From NCBI RefSeq assembly GCF_902809845.1, contig NZ_CADDWI010000007.1, forward strand, positions 1 to 64,000: a DNA stretch of 64,000 nucleotides. The letters are read 5' to 3'. A model generated the notes under the pieces. That model saw only the letters and a list, made by a program, of their open reading frames with translations. It ran no database searches and had not been told where the DNA came from. Source of the stretch: Chelativorans sp. Marseille-P2723 (GTDB lineage: Bacteria; Pseudomonadota; Alphaproteobacteria; Rhizobiales; Rhizobiaceae). Shown here one piece after another: positions 8,625 through 17,662 of this stretch; position 1 is the stretch's first letter, and the number at the start of each line of letters is the position of its first letter. A program made the position numbers and the translations under genes.

Positions 8625-8642
8625 TGTTAGTAAAAGCTAACA
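8625..8642. promoter_or_regulatory. Inverted repeat TGTTAG-N6-CTAACA between luxR and the secretion genes
   Basis: A perfect 6-bp inverted repeat with a 6-base spacer lies 55 bases upstream of the LuxR gene. A related GGTTAAC sequence is nearby at 8609-8615. It is a plausible binding site for the LuxR or SARP regulator. Function is inferred from position only. Confidence 0.4.
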
Positions 8643-9047
8643 GGCGATGCGTGACTCGAACGTGACATATGAAGGTTAGCTCGATGAGCTGAGCTCGCGC
8701 TAGCCCTTTCATAGGCGAAAAGCGTTACTCGCCATCCAACGAATGTGCGCTGGCAAGTTCGAAACTGATACACCCGCCGGGAATAGGCCATCGAATGATG
8801 TAATAACGATTTAGCTCTTTGGATCGAAATAGATAAAAAGAGCGTCCAGCGTCCCCTTCATAGTCAATTTTACTTAAGCTTGATTGCTGTCTTACAAATC
8901 CACAAGCGATCAGTGATGGTTTTCGCGCGTGGCCAGAACCACTCGGGCTCTGGTCAGAACGCAAAGGTGGGACGAGCCGATAGCCCCGTTTGAAATGAAG
9001 AGGGGTGGGTCCTTCCGCCGCGAACTCTCCATTCAAGGAGCAGTAAG
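8643..9047. other. Upstream region of the secretion operon, no confident gene
   Basis: About 400 bases between the LuxR inverted repeat and the Asn-rich protein gene. A 103-codon minus-strand frame (8725-9036) has a hydrophobic and aromatic-rich middle but no ribosome-binding site or family match, so I do not call it. A strong AAGGAG at 9036-9041 belongs to the downstream gene. Confidence 0.4.
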
Positions 9048-10010
9048 ATGGCCATTAACAACAACTCCGTTAATGAAAGCCTGCTTGTCGGACTGGACAA
9101 CGTTGCCAGTACTAACAGCAATCAGAACAACGACAACAGCAATCAGGGTAACGATTATCGGGATCAGTCTACCAATCTGGGTCTTGGACTGACTGACTCT
9201 CTCAATGACAACTCGAACCAGGATAACGATTACTCGACCAATACCGATGTGGGGATCGGGATAGAGGATTCGTTGAACGATAATTCGGATAATTCCGACA
9301 ACTCGAACCAGGACAACGATTATTCCACTAATACCGAGGTCGAGATTGGAATAGAGGATTCATTGAACGACAGTTCGACCAACAATTCAAACAACGACAA
9401 TTCGAACCGGTCGCAGACTGACTCGAATAATGACAACTCCGACCGCTCGCAGACAAACTCGCATAACGACAATTCTGACAATTCTACCAACGCTTCGCAT
9501 AACGATGCGTCGACGACCGTCGACGTTGCTCTGGACGTGGCAATTGAGGATGCCTTCAACGACGAGTCGATCGCCAACTCATACAACGATAACAGCACGG
9601 ATGACAGCACGGCCTTCGGCAATATCAGCCTCAACTTCGAAAACATCTTCGATGGTGCGTTCGGTGATGGCAATGGAAATACGGCCTTTGCCGTAAGCCA
9701 GGTTGCCGACATCGTCGATCAGGATACGCTGTCCGGCTTTGCTCAGCACAACAATGGAACGTTTAATGCTCAGGCCTATGCCGATGATGCGAGCATCGGA
9801 GGAAGCTGGGACTATATCGGTTCGGACAACGGAAATGGTGACAATGGCGTGACCGACGTCACGACGATCGCCGATGCGCGCGCTTCAGCCAGTGGTACCG
9901 CGTTCAACATGGAAGTCGTGATGGGCGCCAATCTGCAGCAGAACGCGTTCTCTGCCAATGTAGTCGGTGGCGATATGGTCAGCGAGACCAACTCCGGCGA
10001 CAGCTTCTAG
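9048..10010 (+). CDS. Asn/Asp/Ser-rich low-complexity protein, probable type I secretion substrate
   Basis: A 320-aa very acidic protein, with an excellent AAGGAG 7 bases before ATG. Residues ~18-190 are almost entirely Asn, Asp, Ser, Thr and Gln. They include an internal repeat in which NSNQDNDYSTNT and IGIEDSLND each recur (about residues 57-80 and 90-110). Two short NDNSDRSQT-like units follow. The C-terminal ~130 residues are more ordered (FGNISLNFENIFDGAFGDGNGN, AFNMEVVMGANLQQNAF) and end NSGDSF. It has no N-terminal signal peptide and no RTX GGxGxD nonapeptides. It sits directly upstream of the PrtD/HlyD exporter genes, so export by that system through an uncleaved C-terminal signal is the natural inference. 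The repeats recall extracellular matrix or adhesin proteins. Confidence 0.75.
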   Translation: MAINNNSVNESLLVGLDNVASTNSNQNNDNSNQGNDYRDQSTNLGLGLTDSLNDNSNQDNDYSTNTDVGIGIEDSLNDNSDNSDNSNQDNDYSTNTEVEIGIEDSLNDSSTNNSNNDNSNRSQTDSNNDNSDRSQTNSHNDNSDNSTNASHNDASTTVDVALDVAIEDAFNDESIANSYNDNSTDDSTAFGNISLNFENIFDGAFGDGNGNTAFAVSQVADIVDQDTLSGFAQHNNGTFNAQAYADDASIGGSWDYIGSDNGNGDNGVTDVTTIADARASASGTAFNMEVVMGANLQQNAFSANVVGGDMVSETNSGDSF

Positions 10011-10030
10011 GCTTTTCTGATCTCAAGCCC

Positions 10031-10054
10031 GGCCTGCGCGGAAACGCGCAGGCC
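10031..10054 (+). terminator. Strong hairpin between the Asn-rich gene and the next secretion gene
   Basis: GGCCTGCGCG-GAAA-CGCGCAGGCC is a perfect 10-bp stem with a GNRA-type tetraloop, followed by only TTT. It starts 20 bases after the stop codon. It may be a partial terminator or mRNA stabiliser that makes the putative passenger more abundant than its exporter. Confidence 0.6.
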
Positions 10055-10106
10055 TTTGGCTCCCATTGAGGGCATTCCCGTTCTCGCTTGAAGTGGAGAT
10101 CAATCC

Positions 10107-12104
10107 GTGTTCATTCCAAATGACGGGAACACCGAGATCATTGCGCACTTCATCGGCTATTTTCAGATATGCATCGAAGAAGTCCGTTACCGGCCCGATT
10201 TCGACCCGTTTGCTAATATCGCCACGCAATCGCCTGAACCCGGAACACTGGATGCGCGCAGCTTTCAGTTTCGGGAATCATTTGAACTGAGCATCTCCTC
10301 GCCGAAATTGAGTTATGTTCCGTCTGGCTACACGATCGTTACAGGGCAGGTGGAGCATTCCGTTTCCTTCGACCAACTTTCGGTAAGCATCCCTCGCCAC
10401 GAACTGCCCGCCCGACCGTCCCAAACGCAGCCCGATAGCGGCCCAACCTTGATGCAGCAAGAGCTCATCATAATGCCCGAGCCGGGCTCGACTATTCTTA
10501 TTGCCTCCCAGTACAAATATCTGTCGGATGACGATGTGCTCGTGGTCGGAGACATCGATTTCATAGGCGAACTCCGTACCGAGGCCCACGCCGAGCTCGA
10601 AGCTCTTTCCCATCACGCACTCAGCGTCTCGTCGGGTCTAGCGGAACTGGCCGATCTGCGATCGGTCGCGCAGGTGGTCGAACTTGTCGATCAGGCGCCA
10701 TCCCTGGTGCAAAAGCTTTCTGCGGAAGACTTTCAAGGCTTCGACAAGTTCGAAGTAAAACTCGGTGACACACTCGACGGCTTCTACAGCAACGGCGTCA
10801 GTGTCGAAAAGCAAGTAACAATGGCGGACAGTTTGCCGCTCGTCCAAGATCTGCCTGATATGAAGGAGGCAGATCAAGGCGACTTTGCCTCGATTTTCAT
10901 CGACGCCGCCGAAGCACCGACCACGATGAGTATATCAAGCGGCGGAAACATCTCCTGGAACGATACGACCATCGTCAGCGCCGGACTGGCGCCTGCCGTA
11001 TTTTCAGTGGCTGGCGATTATCACCGCTTCGACGCGATATATCAGACCAATGTCCTGCGCGATATTGATACTGTTGACGACAACTGGCCCGCTCAGAATC
11101 TGACAATGGGCGGCAACACGCTGCAAAACAGCGCAGGCTTCGTCAATCAGGATTACGCCAGCTATAGCGGCACCGAGAGCCCGGCGAACGGCATGCCAGA
11201 AAATTGGAGCGTGACCAGCATCAATGGGGACATGATCTTTCTCGATTGGGTGCAGCAATACAATTTCACGCTCGATAACGACACCCAGATACTGACCGCG
11301 ATGGGGACAAACACCTTCATATCGACGGGGCTGAACATCGGGTTCAACGATCTCTCCTTCGCCAATCTGGGGCAGTACTTCGACCTCGTACTCATTGGCG
11401 GCTCACTCTATGACGGAAACTTCATCGTACAAACCAATGTGCTGCTCGACAGCGACAATCTTTCCGTTCTGGATAATTCGAGCGCCTATCTGGGTGACGC
11501 CGCGACTGGTGAAAACTTACTATGGAACCAGGCTACGATCCAAAACATCGGTACCACGAACTGGCAGCAGGGTTTGCCCGGCCATTATCAGAGCGCGCTG
11601 GATAATCTCGCCCAGGGCAACAAGGCGATGCCATCGGGCTTTACCAACGACAGCGTGCTGGACGGCCTCGGCAATCTTAAGGTTCTCTACATCTCCGGAA
11701 ACGTCTACGACATTCATTACATTGACCAGATCAATATTGTCGGCGACGCGGATGATCTTGCGATCTATGAGGCGAGCCTTCTGGAAGCCCAGGAAAGCGT
11801 CTGGAAAGTATCTACTGGCCACAACATGCTCGCCAACAAGGCAACGATCCTGGACTATGACAGCCTGGGCGAGGTCGCCTATGTTGGCGGCCAGATCTAT
11901 AGCGATGCCGTGCTCGTGCAGGCGGATTTACTGGAAGGTCTGGACGACCGAACGACCACCCGCGGCGATGAAATTGCCAATGAGGTTCTCGCCTTCCTGG
12001 ATGACCACACTGACCTGTCCCCGCGGCTGGAAAGCCATCCAGCGATCAAGAGCATGGCCGACTACGGCATAAGCTCGGACATGTTCCAATCAATGTTTGC
12101 TTAA
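10107..12104 (+). CDS. Large repeat protein of the type I secretion locus
   Basis: A 665-aa acidic protein. The GTG start at 10107 is preceded by GGAG at 8 bases. The N-terminal ~270 residues show no recognised domain. From about residue 270 there are roughly five degenerate units that open with GxN-(aliphatic)-x-N-x-(A/T)-x-(I/V), such as GGNISWNDTTIV, GGNTLQNSAGFV, GENLLWNQATI and GHNMLANKATI. They close with VxGxxYxxxxIxQxNxLxDxD segments such as YISGNVYDIHYIDQINIV. Proteins of this make-up are often annotated only as type I secretion protein in rhizobia. It has no signal peptide and no RTX motif. It precedes the ABC exporter by 11 bases, so it may be a second passenger or a surface partner of the Asn-rich protein. 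Confidence 0.75.
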   Translation: MFIPNDGNTEIIAHFIGYFQICIEEVRYRPDFDPFANIATQSPEPGTLDARSFQFRESFELSISSPKLSYVPSGYTIVTGQVEHSVSFDQLSVSIPRHELPARPSQTQPDSGPTLMQQELIIMPEPGSTILIASQYKYLSDDDVLVVGDIDFIGELRTEAHAELEALSHHALSVSSGLAELADLRSVAQVVELVDQAPSLVQKLSAEDFQGFDKFEVKLGDTLDGFYSNGVSVEKQVTMADSLPLVQDLPDMKEADQGDFASIFIDAAEAPTTMSISSGGNISWNDTTIVSAGLAPAVFSVAGDYHRFDAIYQTNVLRDIDTVDDNWPAQNLTMGGNTLQNSAGFVNQDYASYSGTESPANGMPENWSVTSINGDMIFLDWVQQYNFTLDNDTQILTAMGTNTFISTGLNIGFNDLSFANLGQYFDLVLIGGSLYDGNFIVQTNVLLDSDNLSVLDNSSAYLGDAATGENLLWNQATIQNIGTTNWQQGLPGHYQSALDNLAQGNKAMPSGFTNDSVLDGLGNLKVLYISGNVYDIHYIDQINIVGDADDLAIYEASLLEAQESVWKVSTGHNMLANKATILDYDSLGEVAYVGGQIYSDAVLVQADLLEGLDDRTTTRGDEIANEVLAFLDDHTDLSPRLESHPAIKSMADYGISSDMFQSMFA

Positions 12105-12115
12105 GGCGCAAGATC

Positions 12116-14359
12116 ATGTTGACGAAGGGTTCGCAAAACAAGCCGTTCGGCGAGCCTCCGCAGGCTGGCCGGCCGAACGAAGTACAAGGCGGTGCCGACA
12201 AATGCCTTGCCGATATCGATGCCGCTGTGCGCGACCTAAAAACCCTTGCAGCGTATGAAGGTTTAACGCCCAAGGGACTGGCCAATACCAACGGCCAGGC
12301 AAGCCCTGCCGGCGCGCGGGAAACGAGTGGCCGCTCCACAACGCCTTCAGCCCAATCTCGCGCGCGGTTGGAAAATTCTTTTCAGCCGCAGCCGATAACT
12401 GCCGAGCCACGCTCGCCGGTCGCCGAGCCGCAGGCGCGCGAAGAAAGCGCTCCACCCCGTTCGCGCACGGAGGTGAAGATCGGGCCTGTCATCGAGGGGG
12501 ATACCGGACTGCTTGCACCGCATAAGAAGGCGGACAGCAGCGGAGGCGGTTCTGGAGCCAAGAGCAGTCCGCCCAATGGCGGCGGGGGAGGGGGCGGCGC
12601 ACCCGTACCGGGGAGCTTTCCCAAGCGTGTGGAAATGCCCGATTTTGCGGTGGCATTCAAAAATGGCCTTGACGCCGTGCGCAAAAATATCGCGATCGTC
12701 ATGGTCTTCACGATAATGACCAACATTCTAGTGCTGGCGATACCGATTTATCTGTTCCAGATCGCGGATCGCGTGCTGACAAGCCGGTCGGTTGACACGC
12801 TGGTGATGCTCACGGTGGTCGTTGCGGCGGCGGTCATATTGCAAATGGCGTTCGATGCGATACGGCGTTTCATCCTGATGCGCACGGCGGTTGAAATAGG
12901 AGCGCAGCTTGGGGCGCCGGTGCTGGCCGCTGCCGCCCGCTCATCCCTAAACGGCTCAGCACGCGATTATCACGTGCTCGGCGATCTTCAGCAGATCCGC
13001 TCCTTCATCACGTCGGGCACACTCCTTTCAATTCTCGACGTACCGATCGCTCCGCTTTTCGTGCTTGTGGTGTTCCTGATTCATCCCCATCTCGGCTCGA
13101 TTGTCGTTGGCGCATCCTTGCTATTGATCTTCACGGCCTACGTGAACCAGCGTATGACGGCGCAACATTTCAGCGATGCAAACGGCTTTAACAGCCGCGC
13201 AACGCTGCATGTCGACTCCATGTCGCGCAATTCGCAAATCATCAATGCAATGGCCATGATACCCGAAGCGGTTCGTATGTGGGGCCGCGACACTGCATTG
13301 GCGCTGCGTTCCCAGGTGCGCGCTCAGGACCGCAACATCGTGATCAGCAGCGCATCCAAATCGCTGCGGCTCTTAACGCAGGTCGCAATGCTGGGGTGGG
13401 GCGCCTTTCTGGCGATTAAGGGCGAGATGACGGGCGGTATGGTGATTGCCGCTTCGATCATCGCCAGCCGTGCTTTGACGCCTATAGAGGGTGCCATTGA
13501 GGGCTGGAGTGGCTTTACGCAATATCTAGCTTCCTTCCAGCGCGTGCGCGCACTCTTGCAGACCTCGCCACTGAACTTCCAGCGGCTGCTTCTGCCTACG
13601 CCTCAAGGCAGGCTCGATGTCGACCGTATCCTTTACGTGCCGCCACCGACCAAAAAGGTCATCCTCAACGGTATTTCGTTCTCCCTGTTGCCAGGTGAAA
13701 CGCTCGCCGTGATCGGCAATTCGGGCTCCGGCAAGACCACGCTCGGCAAGATGCTTGTTGGATCGATCTTGCCTACTTCCGGTAATGTCCGGCTCGACCT
13801 GATGGATCTGCGCAATTGGGACCAGCGGCAGTTTGGCGAGAATATTGGCTACCTGCCTCAGGACGTGCAACTCTTTCCCGGATCCATAAAAGCAAACATC
13901 GCCCGCATGCGTGACGATGCCACCGACCAGCAGATATTCGATGCTGCCATTCTGGCCGACGTGCACGAACTGATCGCTTCTTTCCCGCAAGGCTACGAGA
14001 CCTTTGTGGCCGCTGATGGCGCGCCGCTTTCAGGCGGGCAGAAGCAGCGTATTGCGCTAGCCCGTGCGTTTTTCGGCAGTCCGCGGCTGGTGGTACTTGA
14101 TGAGCCGAACTCGAATCTCGATTCGCCTGGCGAAATAGCGCTCGCCAAGGCTTTGCTGCACGCACGCAAGCAAAAAATAACGGTTGTCACGATCACCCAG
14201 CGCACCGCGCTGCTCAACCACGTTGACAAGATTCTGGTGCTGAACAACGGATCGGTGGCGATGTTCGGCTCCCGCAACGAGATCCTCAAGACGCTGGCGA
14301 ATAAAAGCCGCAACACCGGCTTGGGCGGAATGATCGATAATTCGGGAACCGGGCCATGA
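12116..14359 (+). CDS. Type I secretion ABC permease/ATPase (PrtD-like)
   Basis: A 747-aa inner-membrane exporter. Residues 1-165 are an unusual low-complexity cytoplasmic extension rich in Pro, Gly, Ser and Glu that ends in a run of glycines. The transmembrane domain follows (KNIAIVMVFTIMTNILVLAIP onward). The nucleotide-binding domain has Walker A GNSGSGKTT, signature LSGGQKQRIALARAFF and Walker B with DEPNSNLD. That layout is the type I secretion permease/ATPase PrtD family. It exports unfolded proteins in one step with an HlyD adaptor and a TolC outer-membrane channel. No TolC gene is in the window. The start overlaps the end of the adaptor's neighbour by design: its stop and the HlyD start share ATGA. 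Confidence 0.92.
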   Translation: MLTKGSQNKPFGEPPQAGRPNEVQGGADKCLADIDAAVRDLKTLAAYEGLTPKGLANTNGQASPAGARETSGRSTTPSAQSRARLENSFQPQPITAEPRSPVAEPQAREESAPPRSRTEVKIGPVIEGDTGLLAPHKKADSSGGGSGAKSSPPNGGGGGGGAPVPGSFPKRVEMPDFAVAFKNGLDAVRKNIAIVMVFTIMTNILVLAIPIYLFQIADRVLTSRSVDTLVMLTVVVAAAVILQMAFDAIRRFILMRTAVEIGAQLGAPVLAAAARSSLNGSARDYHVLGDLQQIRSFITSGTLLSILDVPIAPLFVLVVFLIHPHLGSIVVGASLLLIFTAYVNQRMTAQHFSDANGFNSRATLHVDSMSRNSQIINAMAMIPEAVRMWGRDTALALRSQVRAQDRNIVISSASKSLRLLTQVAMLGWGAFLAIKGEMTGGMVIAASIIASRALTPIEGAIEGWSGFTQYLASFQRVRALLQTSPLNFQRLLLPTPQGRLDVDRILYVPPPTKKVILNGISFSLLPGETLAVIGNSGSGKTTLGKMLVGSILPTSGNVRLDLMDLRNWDQRQFGENIGYLPQDVQLFPGSIKANIARMRDDATDQQIFDAAILADVHELIASFPQGYETFVAADGAPLSGGQKQRIALARAFFGSPRLVVLDEPNSNLDSPGEIALAKALLHARKQKITVVTITQRTALLNHVDKILVLNNGSVAMFGSRNEILKTLANKSRNTGLGGMIDNSGTGP

Positions 14360-15699
14360 AAACCGATGTGACCGGGTATAATCCGCTGAACGAATGGTAT
14401 GCCAACGTTCCCCGCTCCATCCGAGCCCAAACCATAGGCGGACTGACCTTGATGTTCGTCGTATGTGGTGGTTTCGGCGCATGGGCCGGCCTTGCGCCAC
14501 TGGCATCAGCGGTCATCGCGCCTGGCAGCTTTGTTGCCACGGGCAAGAACAAGATTGTGCAGCATCTGGAAGGCGGCCTGATACGGGAAATCCTCGTGCA
14601 GGAGGGCGATCATGTGAAAGAGGGCCAGGACTTGATCCAGCTCGACAAGACCGCAGCTCTCGCCAACGCGCGCCAGCTCCATTTACGCACGCTGAGACTG
14701 GAGGCAACTCTGGTCCGGCTGCAAGCGGAATCGCGTGGAGAAAGCGAATTCATGGCGCCGGCATCGATCGCGGGTAAGCTCGACGACGCGGAGATCGCCG
14801 CGATCATGGACAGCCAGAAGAAAATTTTCGATTCAACGCGCCTTAAGATCGAGAACCAGCTTGGTTTGCTGCGCGAGAACATTTCCGCGCTCAACCATCA
14901 GCTTGATGGCATAGAAGGCCATGCCGACTCCTTGCGCCGGCAGCGCGCGATCCTGCAAAGTGAGTTGGACGTCAAGACCGAGCTGCTGGAAAGGAGCATT
15001 GTCACCCGCTCGACCGTCAACATGCTGGAGCGTGCAGTGGCGGACGCCGATGGCGCTATCATTCGCCTTGAAGCGGAAGCTCGCATGGTCATGACGCAGA
15101 TAGCGAAATACAAGATGGAGATGATCCAGGTCGTAGATACTGCAAAGAATGTGGCCTTTGATGAAATTCAGAAGGTTGAGGCCGAACTGGATGCTGCGCG
15201 TGAGCAAGGGCGCAACGCCAGAAGCGTGCTAGGCCGCACGGCAATCCAGGCTCCCGTGTCTGGCATTGTCGTTCGCAGCTACTATCACACCGGCGGCGGC
15301 GTTATCGAAAGCGGACGTCCGATCATGGAGATCCTTCCATCCGGCGAGCCTCTCATTATCGAGGCGCAGGTACCGCGCATGCAGATCGACGAGGTTCGTC
15401 TTGGCCAGTCGGCCTCTATCCGGCTGAGCGCTTTGAACCAGCGCACGACGCCCATCCTTGAAGGTGAGGTAATCTATGTTTCTGCCGATGCCGTGACTGC
15501 ATCGGCGTCTTCGCCGTCAAAGGAAATCTATATCGTGCGTGTCGAGATTCCCGGCGAGGAACTGCATCGTGTGAAGGGTTTCAATCCCACCCCCGGTATG
15601 CCGGCCGAGATCCTGATCCAAACCCGCGAGCGCACATTCTTCCAATATATCGCCAAACCGATTAGCGACAGCATGGCCCGCGCGTTTCGAGAATACTGA
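14356..15699 (+). CDS. HlyD-family type I secretion periplasmic adaptor
   Basis: A 447-aa membrane-fusion protein. It has one N-terminal transmembrane segment (TIGGLTLMFVVCGGFGAWAGLAPL), a lipoyl/barrel-sandwich part (VQHLEGGLIREILVQEGDHVKEGQ), a long coiled-coil hairpin around residues 95-290 and the second lipoyl half GRTAIQAPVSGIVVRS. The C-terminal beta domain ends FQYIAKPISDSMARAFREY, the typical HlyD/PrtE end. The start ATG overlaps the exporter stop as ATGA, which indicates translational coupling. It bridges the PrtD-like ABC protein to an outer-membrane TolC channel encoded elsewhere. Confidence 0.93.
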   Translation: MKTDVTGYNPLNEWYANVPRSIRAQTIGGLTLMFVVCGGFGAWAGLAPLASAVIAPGSFVATGKNKIVQHLEGGLIREILVQEGDHVKEGQDLIQLDKTAALANARQLHLRTLRLEATLVRLQAESRGESEFMAPASIAGKLDDAEIAAIMDSQKKIFDSTRLKIENQLGLLRENISALNHQLDGIEGHADSLRRQRAILQSELDVKTELLERSIVTRSTVNMLERAVADADGAIIRLEAEARMVMTQIAKYKMEMIQVVDTAKNVAFDEIQKVEAELDAAREQGRNARSVLGRTAIQAPVSGIVVRSYYHTGGGVIESGRPIMEILPSGEPLIIEAQVPRMQIDEVRLGQSASIRLSALNQRTTPILEGEVIYVSADAVTASASSPSKEIYIVRVEIPGEELHRVKGFNPTPGMPAEILIQTRERTFFQYIAKPISDSMARAFREY

Positions 15700-16358
15700 A
15701 TGGGTTTTCCTGGCTTATCTGGGATGGTGTCCGTGTTCGCGCAGCTTCAATATGGTGTTTCTTGCCTGCGTCGCATTACGTGAAGATGAGATGGACGCGG
15801 CTCCCCGCAAGAGCGCAATATCTTCAAACTTGCGGTGCTAGAAAAGTAAGCCGGAAGAGATTGCATCCATTTCGGCGCCGATCTGGCAGAGAATGTGTTC
15901 CTTGTCCGTACCCTCTGCAAGACACTTGATTAATGATCAAGACACTTGATCTTTGATAATGTCAGGCGCATTCGGAGCGACGCTAAGGGGAGAAGGTTGG
16001 CCCCAATCTTCTTACCCCCGCAATCCCCATGTTCCCATCCAAAATGCGTTGGAGCCAGAGCCTCTAACCTTCCGCTCCAGTTAGACAGTCTTGTTCTTTA
16101 CTCCCTAGGCCAGCCGCATCTGGGAGGCTGCGGCGGGTCACTCTTGGTACTGGAACGCGGGGTCTGCTGCCTTTGTCATCAAGGGCCACGACATGGTACA
16201 TCCCGAGGCTGACCAGGCGACTTTTTGAGGCAGCGTGCGCCCTTGCTGCCTTTTCTCTCCTTGAGGTCACCACCGTCCCGTCCTGGTAAACCCGCCAGCC
16301 ATTTCCTCGGTGATCAGCATTGACGGCCTTCGCTGCACCTCATGTTATTCCCCAGCCA
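15700..16358. other. Intergenic region between the secretion and TRAP loci
   Basis: About 660 bases with no supported gene. The only short-range structure seen is a close pair of AAGACACTTGAT copies around 15920-15950. No clear terminator follows the HlyD gene. Confidence 0.4.
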
Positions 16359-17660
16359 TCACATGCCGATATATCTATACCACAGCGAGAACGCGGGGAC
16401 CGATACTATCAAGACAAGAACTGCGTACGCCATCGCCAGAAACCAGCCAATGTAACGGAAAAGCTCCCACACGGGTGTATCGTTTACCTTTGCGGCGACA
16501 AAGATGTTTGCGGCAAGGGGCGGTGTCAGCAGCCCGATCTCGATCGTGGTTACCAAAATTATACCAAAGTGGATCGGGTCAACTCCAAACTCTATTGCCG
16601 CCGGAGCCAGTAGTGGTCCCATAAGAAGCACGGCGGAGTTCGTCTCCATGAACATGCCAATAATGGTGGCTACAAGGACCGCAAGGACCAGGAAGCCGGC
16701 CTGCGAGTAGACGATTGTTGAAGCATAAGCAGCAATTTCTTGTGGGATCTGATTAATGACGAGCGTCCTGTTAAGGAGGGCGGTCATCGCGATGATGAAC
16801 AATATTGCTCCAGAACTAACTGAGGCAGAAAACAAAGCGCGTTTGATCGCATTTGGTTTTCTCTGTCCGGTAAACAATGACAGGAGAAACGCGAAAATAC
16901 AGCCGACGGCGGCCGCTTCGGTGGGTGTGAAGATGCCCCCGTAGATGCCACCTAGAACAACGACCGGAAGCAACAGAACCGGAACTGTCGCCCCTGCCGA
17001 GCGCACCTTTCCGAGTCTTCCATCAATAGCACCAGAGGTTCCGGTTACTTCTGATGATGCTGTTTCATGGCCATTTGGCAAGACTTTCCGCGAGAGGAAA
17101 TAATGCACTACCGCAAAGCCGAGCAGCATCATGAGGCCTGGCACCAGCGTCGCGATGAAAAGCTGTGATATTGATACCCCTACCGCGGCGCCATAAAGAA
17201 TTAACGGTATGGAAGGCGGAATAAATACGCCGAGTAGTCCGGCGGCCGCGTTGAGAGCGGCGACATAGCCACGAGGATAGTCGCGTTTTCTCATCTCGCC
17301 ACCAACGATGCCGCCGATGGCTGCAACAGTCGCAACCGAGGAGCCCGTTATCGCGCCGAAAATCCCGCTTGCACCGAGAAAAATATAACCAAGCGAAGCT
17401 CGTAACTGCCCAAACATCGTCTCGCATAGACGAATCAGCTTTGGAGCGAGACCGCCGCTCTGCATAATCGATCCGATCAGCAGAAAAAGTGGAATAGCAA
17501 GCAACGGGAAGCTGAAGACTGCTTCATGCGGCACTGAACTCAACGATGCCAGCGAAACCTTCAGCTCGCTGCCGAGCACAAATATACCCAGCGAGAAGGC
17601 AACCGCGATCGGTGTTCCAATCAGGAGCAACAGAAGAATACTGATGGAAAGCAATACCAT
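16359..17660 (-). CDS. TRAP transporter large permease (DctM family)
   Basis: A 433-aa polytopic inner-membrane protein of the usual DctM length, with about 12 hydrophobic segments. It begins MVLLSISILLLLLIGTPIAVAF. Family landmarks include SIMQSGGLAPKLIRL, GASGIFGAITGSSVATVAAIG and FIPPSIPLILYGAAVGVSI. It forms the secondary-transport channel that uses the sodium or proton gradient to bring in a carboxylate or related acid delivered by the DctP protein. It is the last gene of a minus-strand unit (SDR, DctP, DctQ, DctM) and starts 2 bases after the DctQ stop. The substrate is unknown. The neighbouring reductase, hydrolase and aldolase genes suggest a cyclic or unsaturated organic acid. Confidence 0.93.
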   Translation of the reverse strand: MVLLSISILLLLLIGTPIAVAFSLGIFVLGSELKVSLASLSSVPHEAVFSFPLLAIPLFLLIGSIMQSGGLAPKLIRLCETMFGQLRASLGYIFLGASGIFGAITGSSVATVAAIGGIVGGEMRKRDYPRGYVAALNAAAGLLGVFIPPSIPLILYGAAVGVSISQLFIATLVPGLMMLLGFAVVHYFLSRKVLPNGHETASSEVTGTSGAIDGRLGKVRSAGATVPVLLLPVVVLGGIYGGIFTPTEAAAVGCIFAFLLSLFTGQRKPNAIKRALFSASVSSGAILFIIAMTALLNRTLVINQIPQEIAAYASTIVYSQAGFLVLAVLVATIIGMFMETNSAVLLMGPLLAPAAIEFGVDPIHFGIILVTTIEIGLLTPPLAANIFVAAKVNDTPVWELFRYIGWFLAMAYAVLVLIVSVPAFSLWYRYIGM

Positions 17661-17662
17661 AC

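Noticed and set aside
8725-9036. 103-codon minus-strand frame upstream of the Asn-rich gene
   Set aside because: It covers the likely promoter and ribosome-binding site of the plus-strand gene and has no family match or start signal.
15920-15960. Paired AAGACACTTGAT copies as a CRISPR-like or attachment site
   Set aside because: Only two short copies with no regular spacer and no tRNA or integrase next to them.
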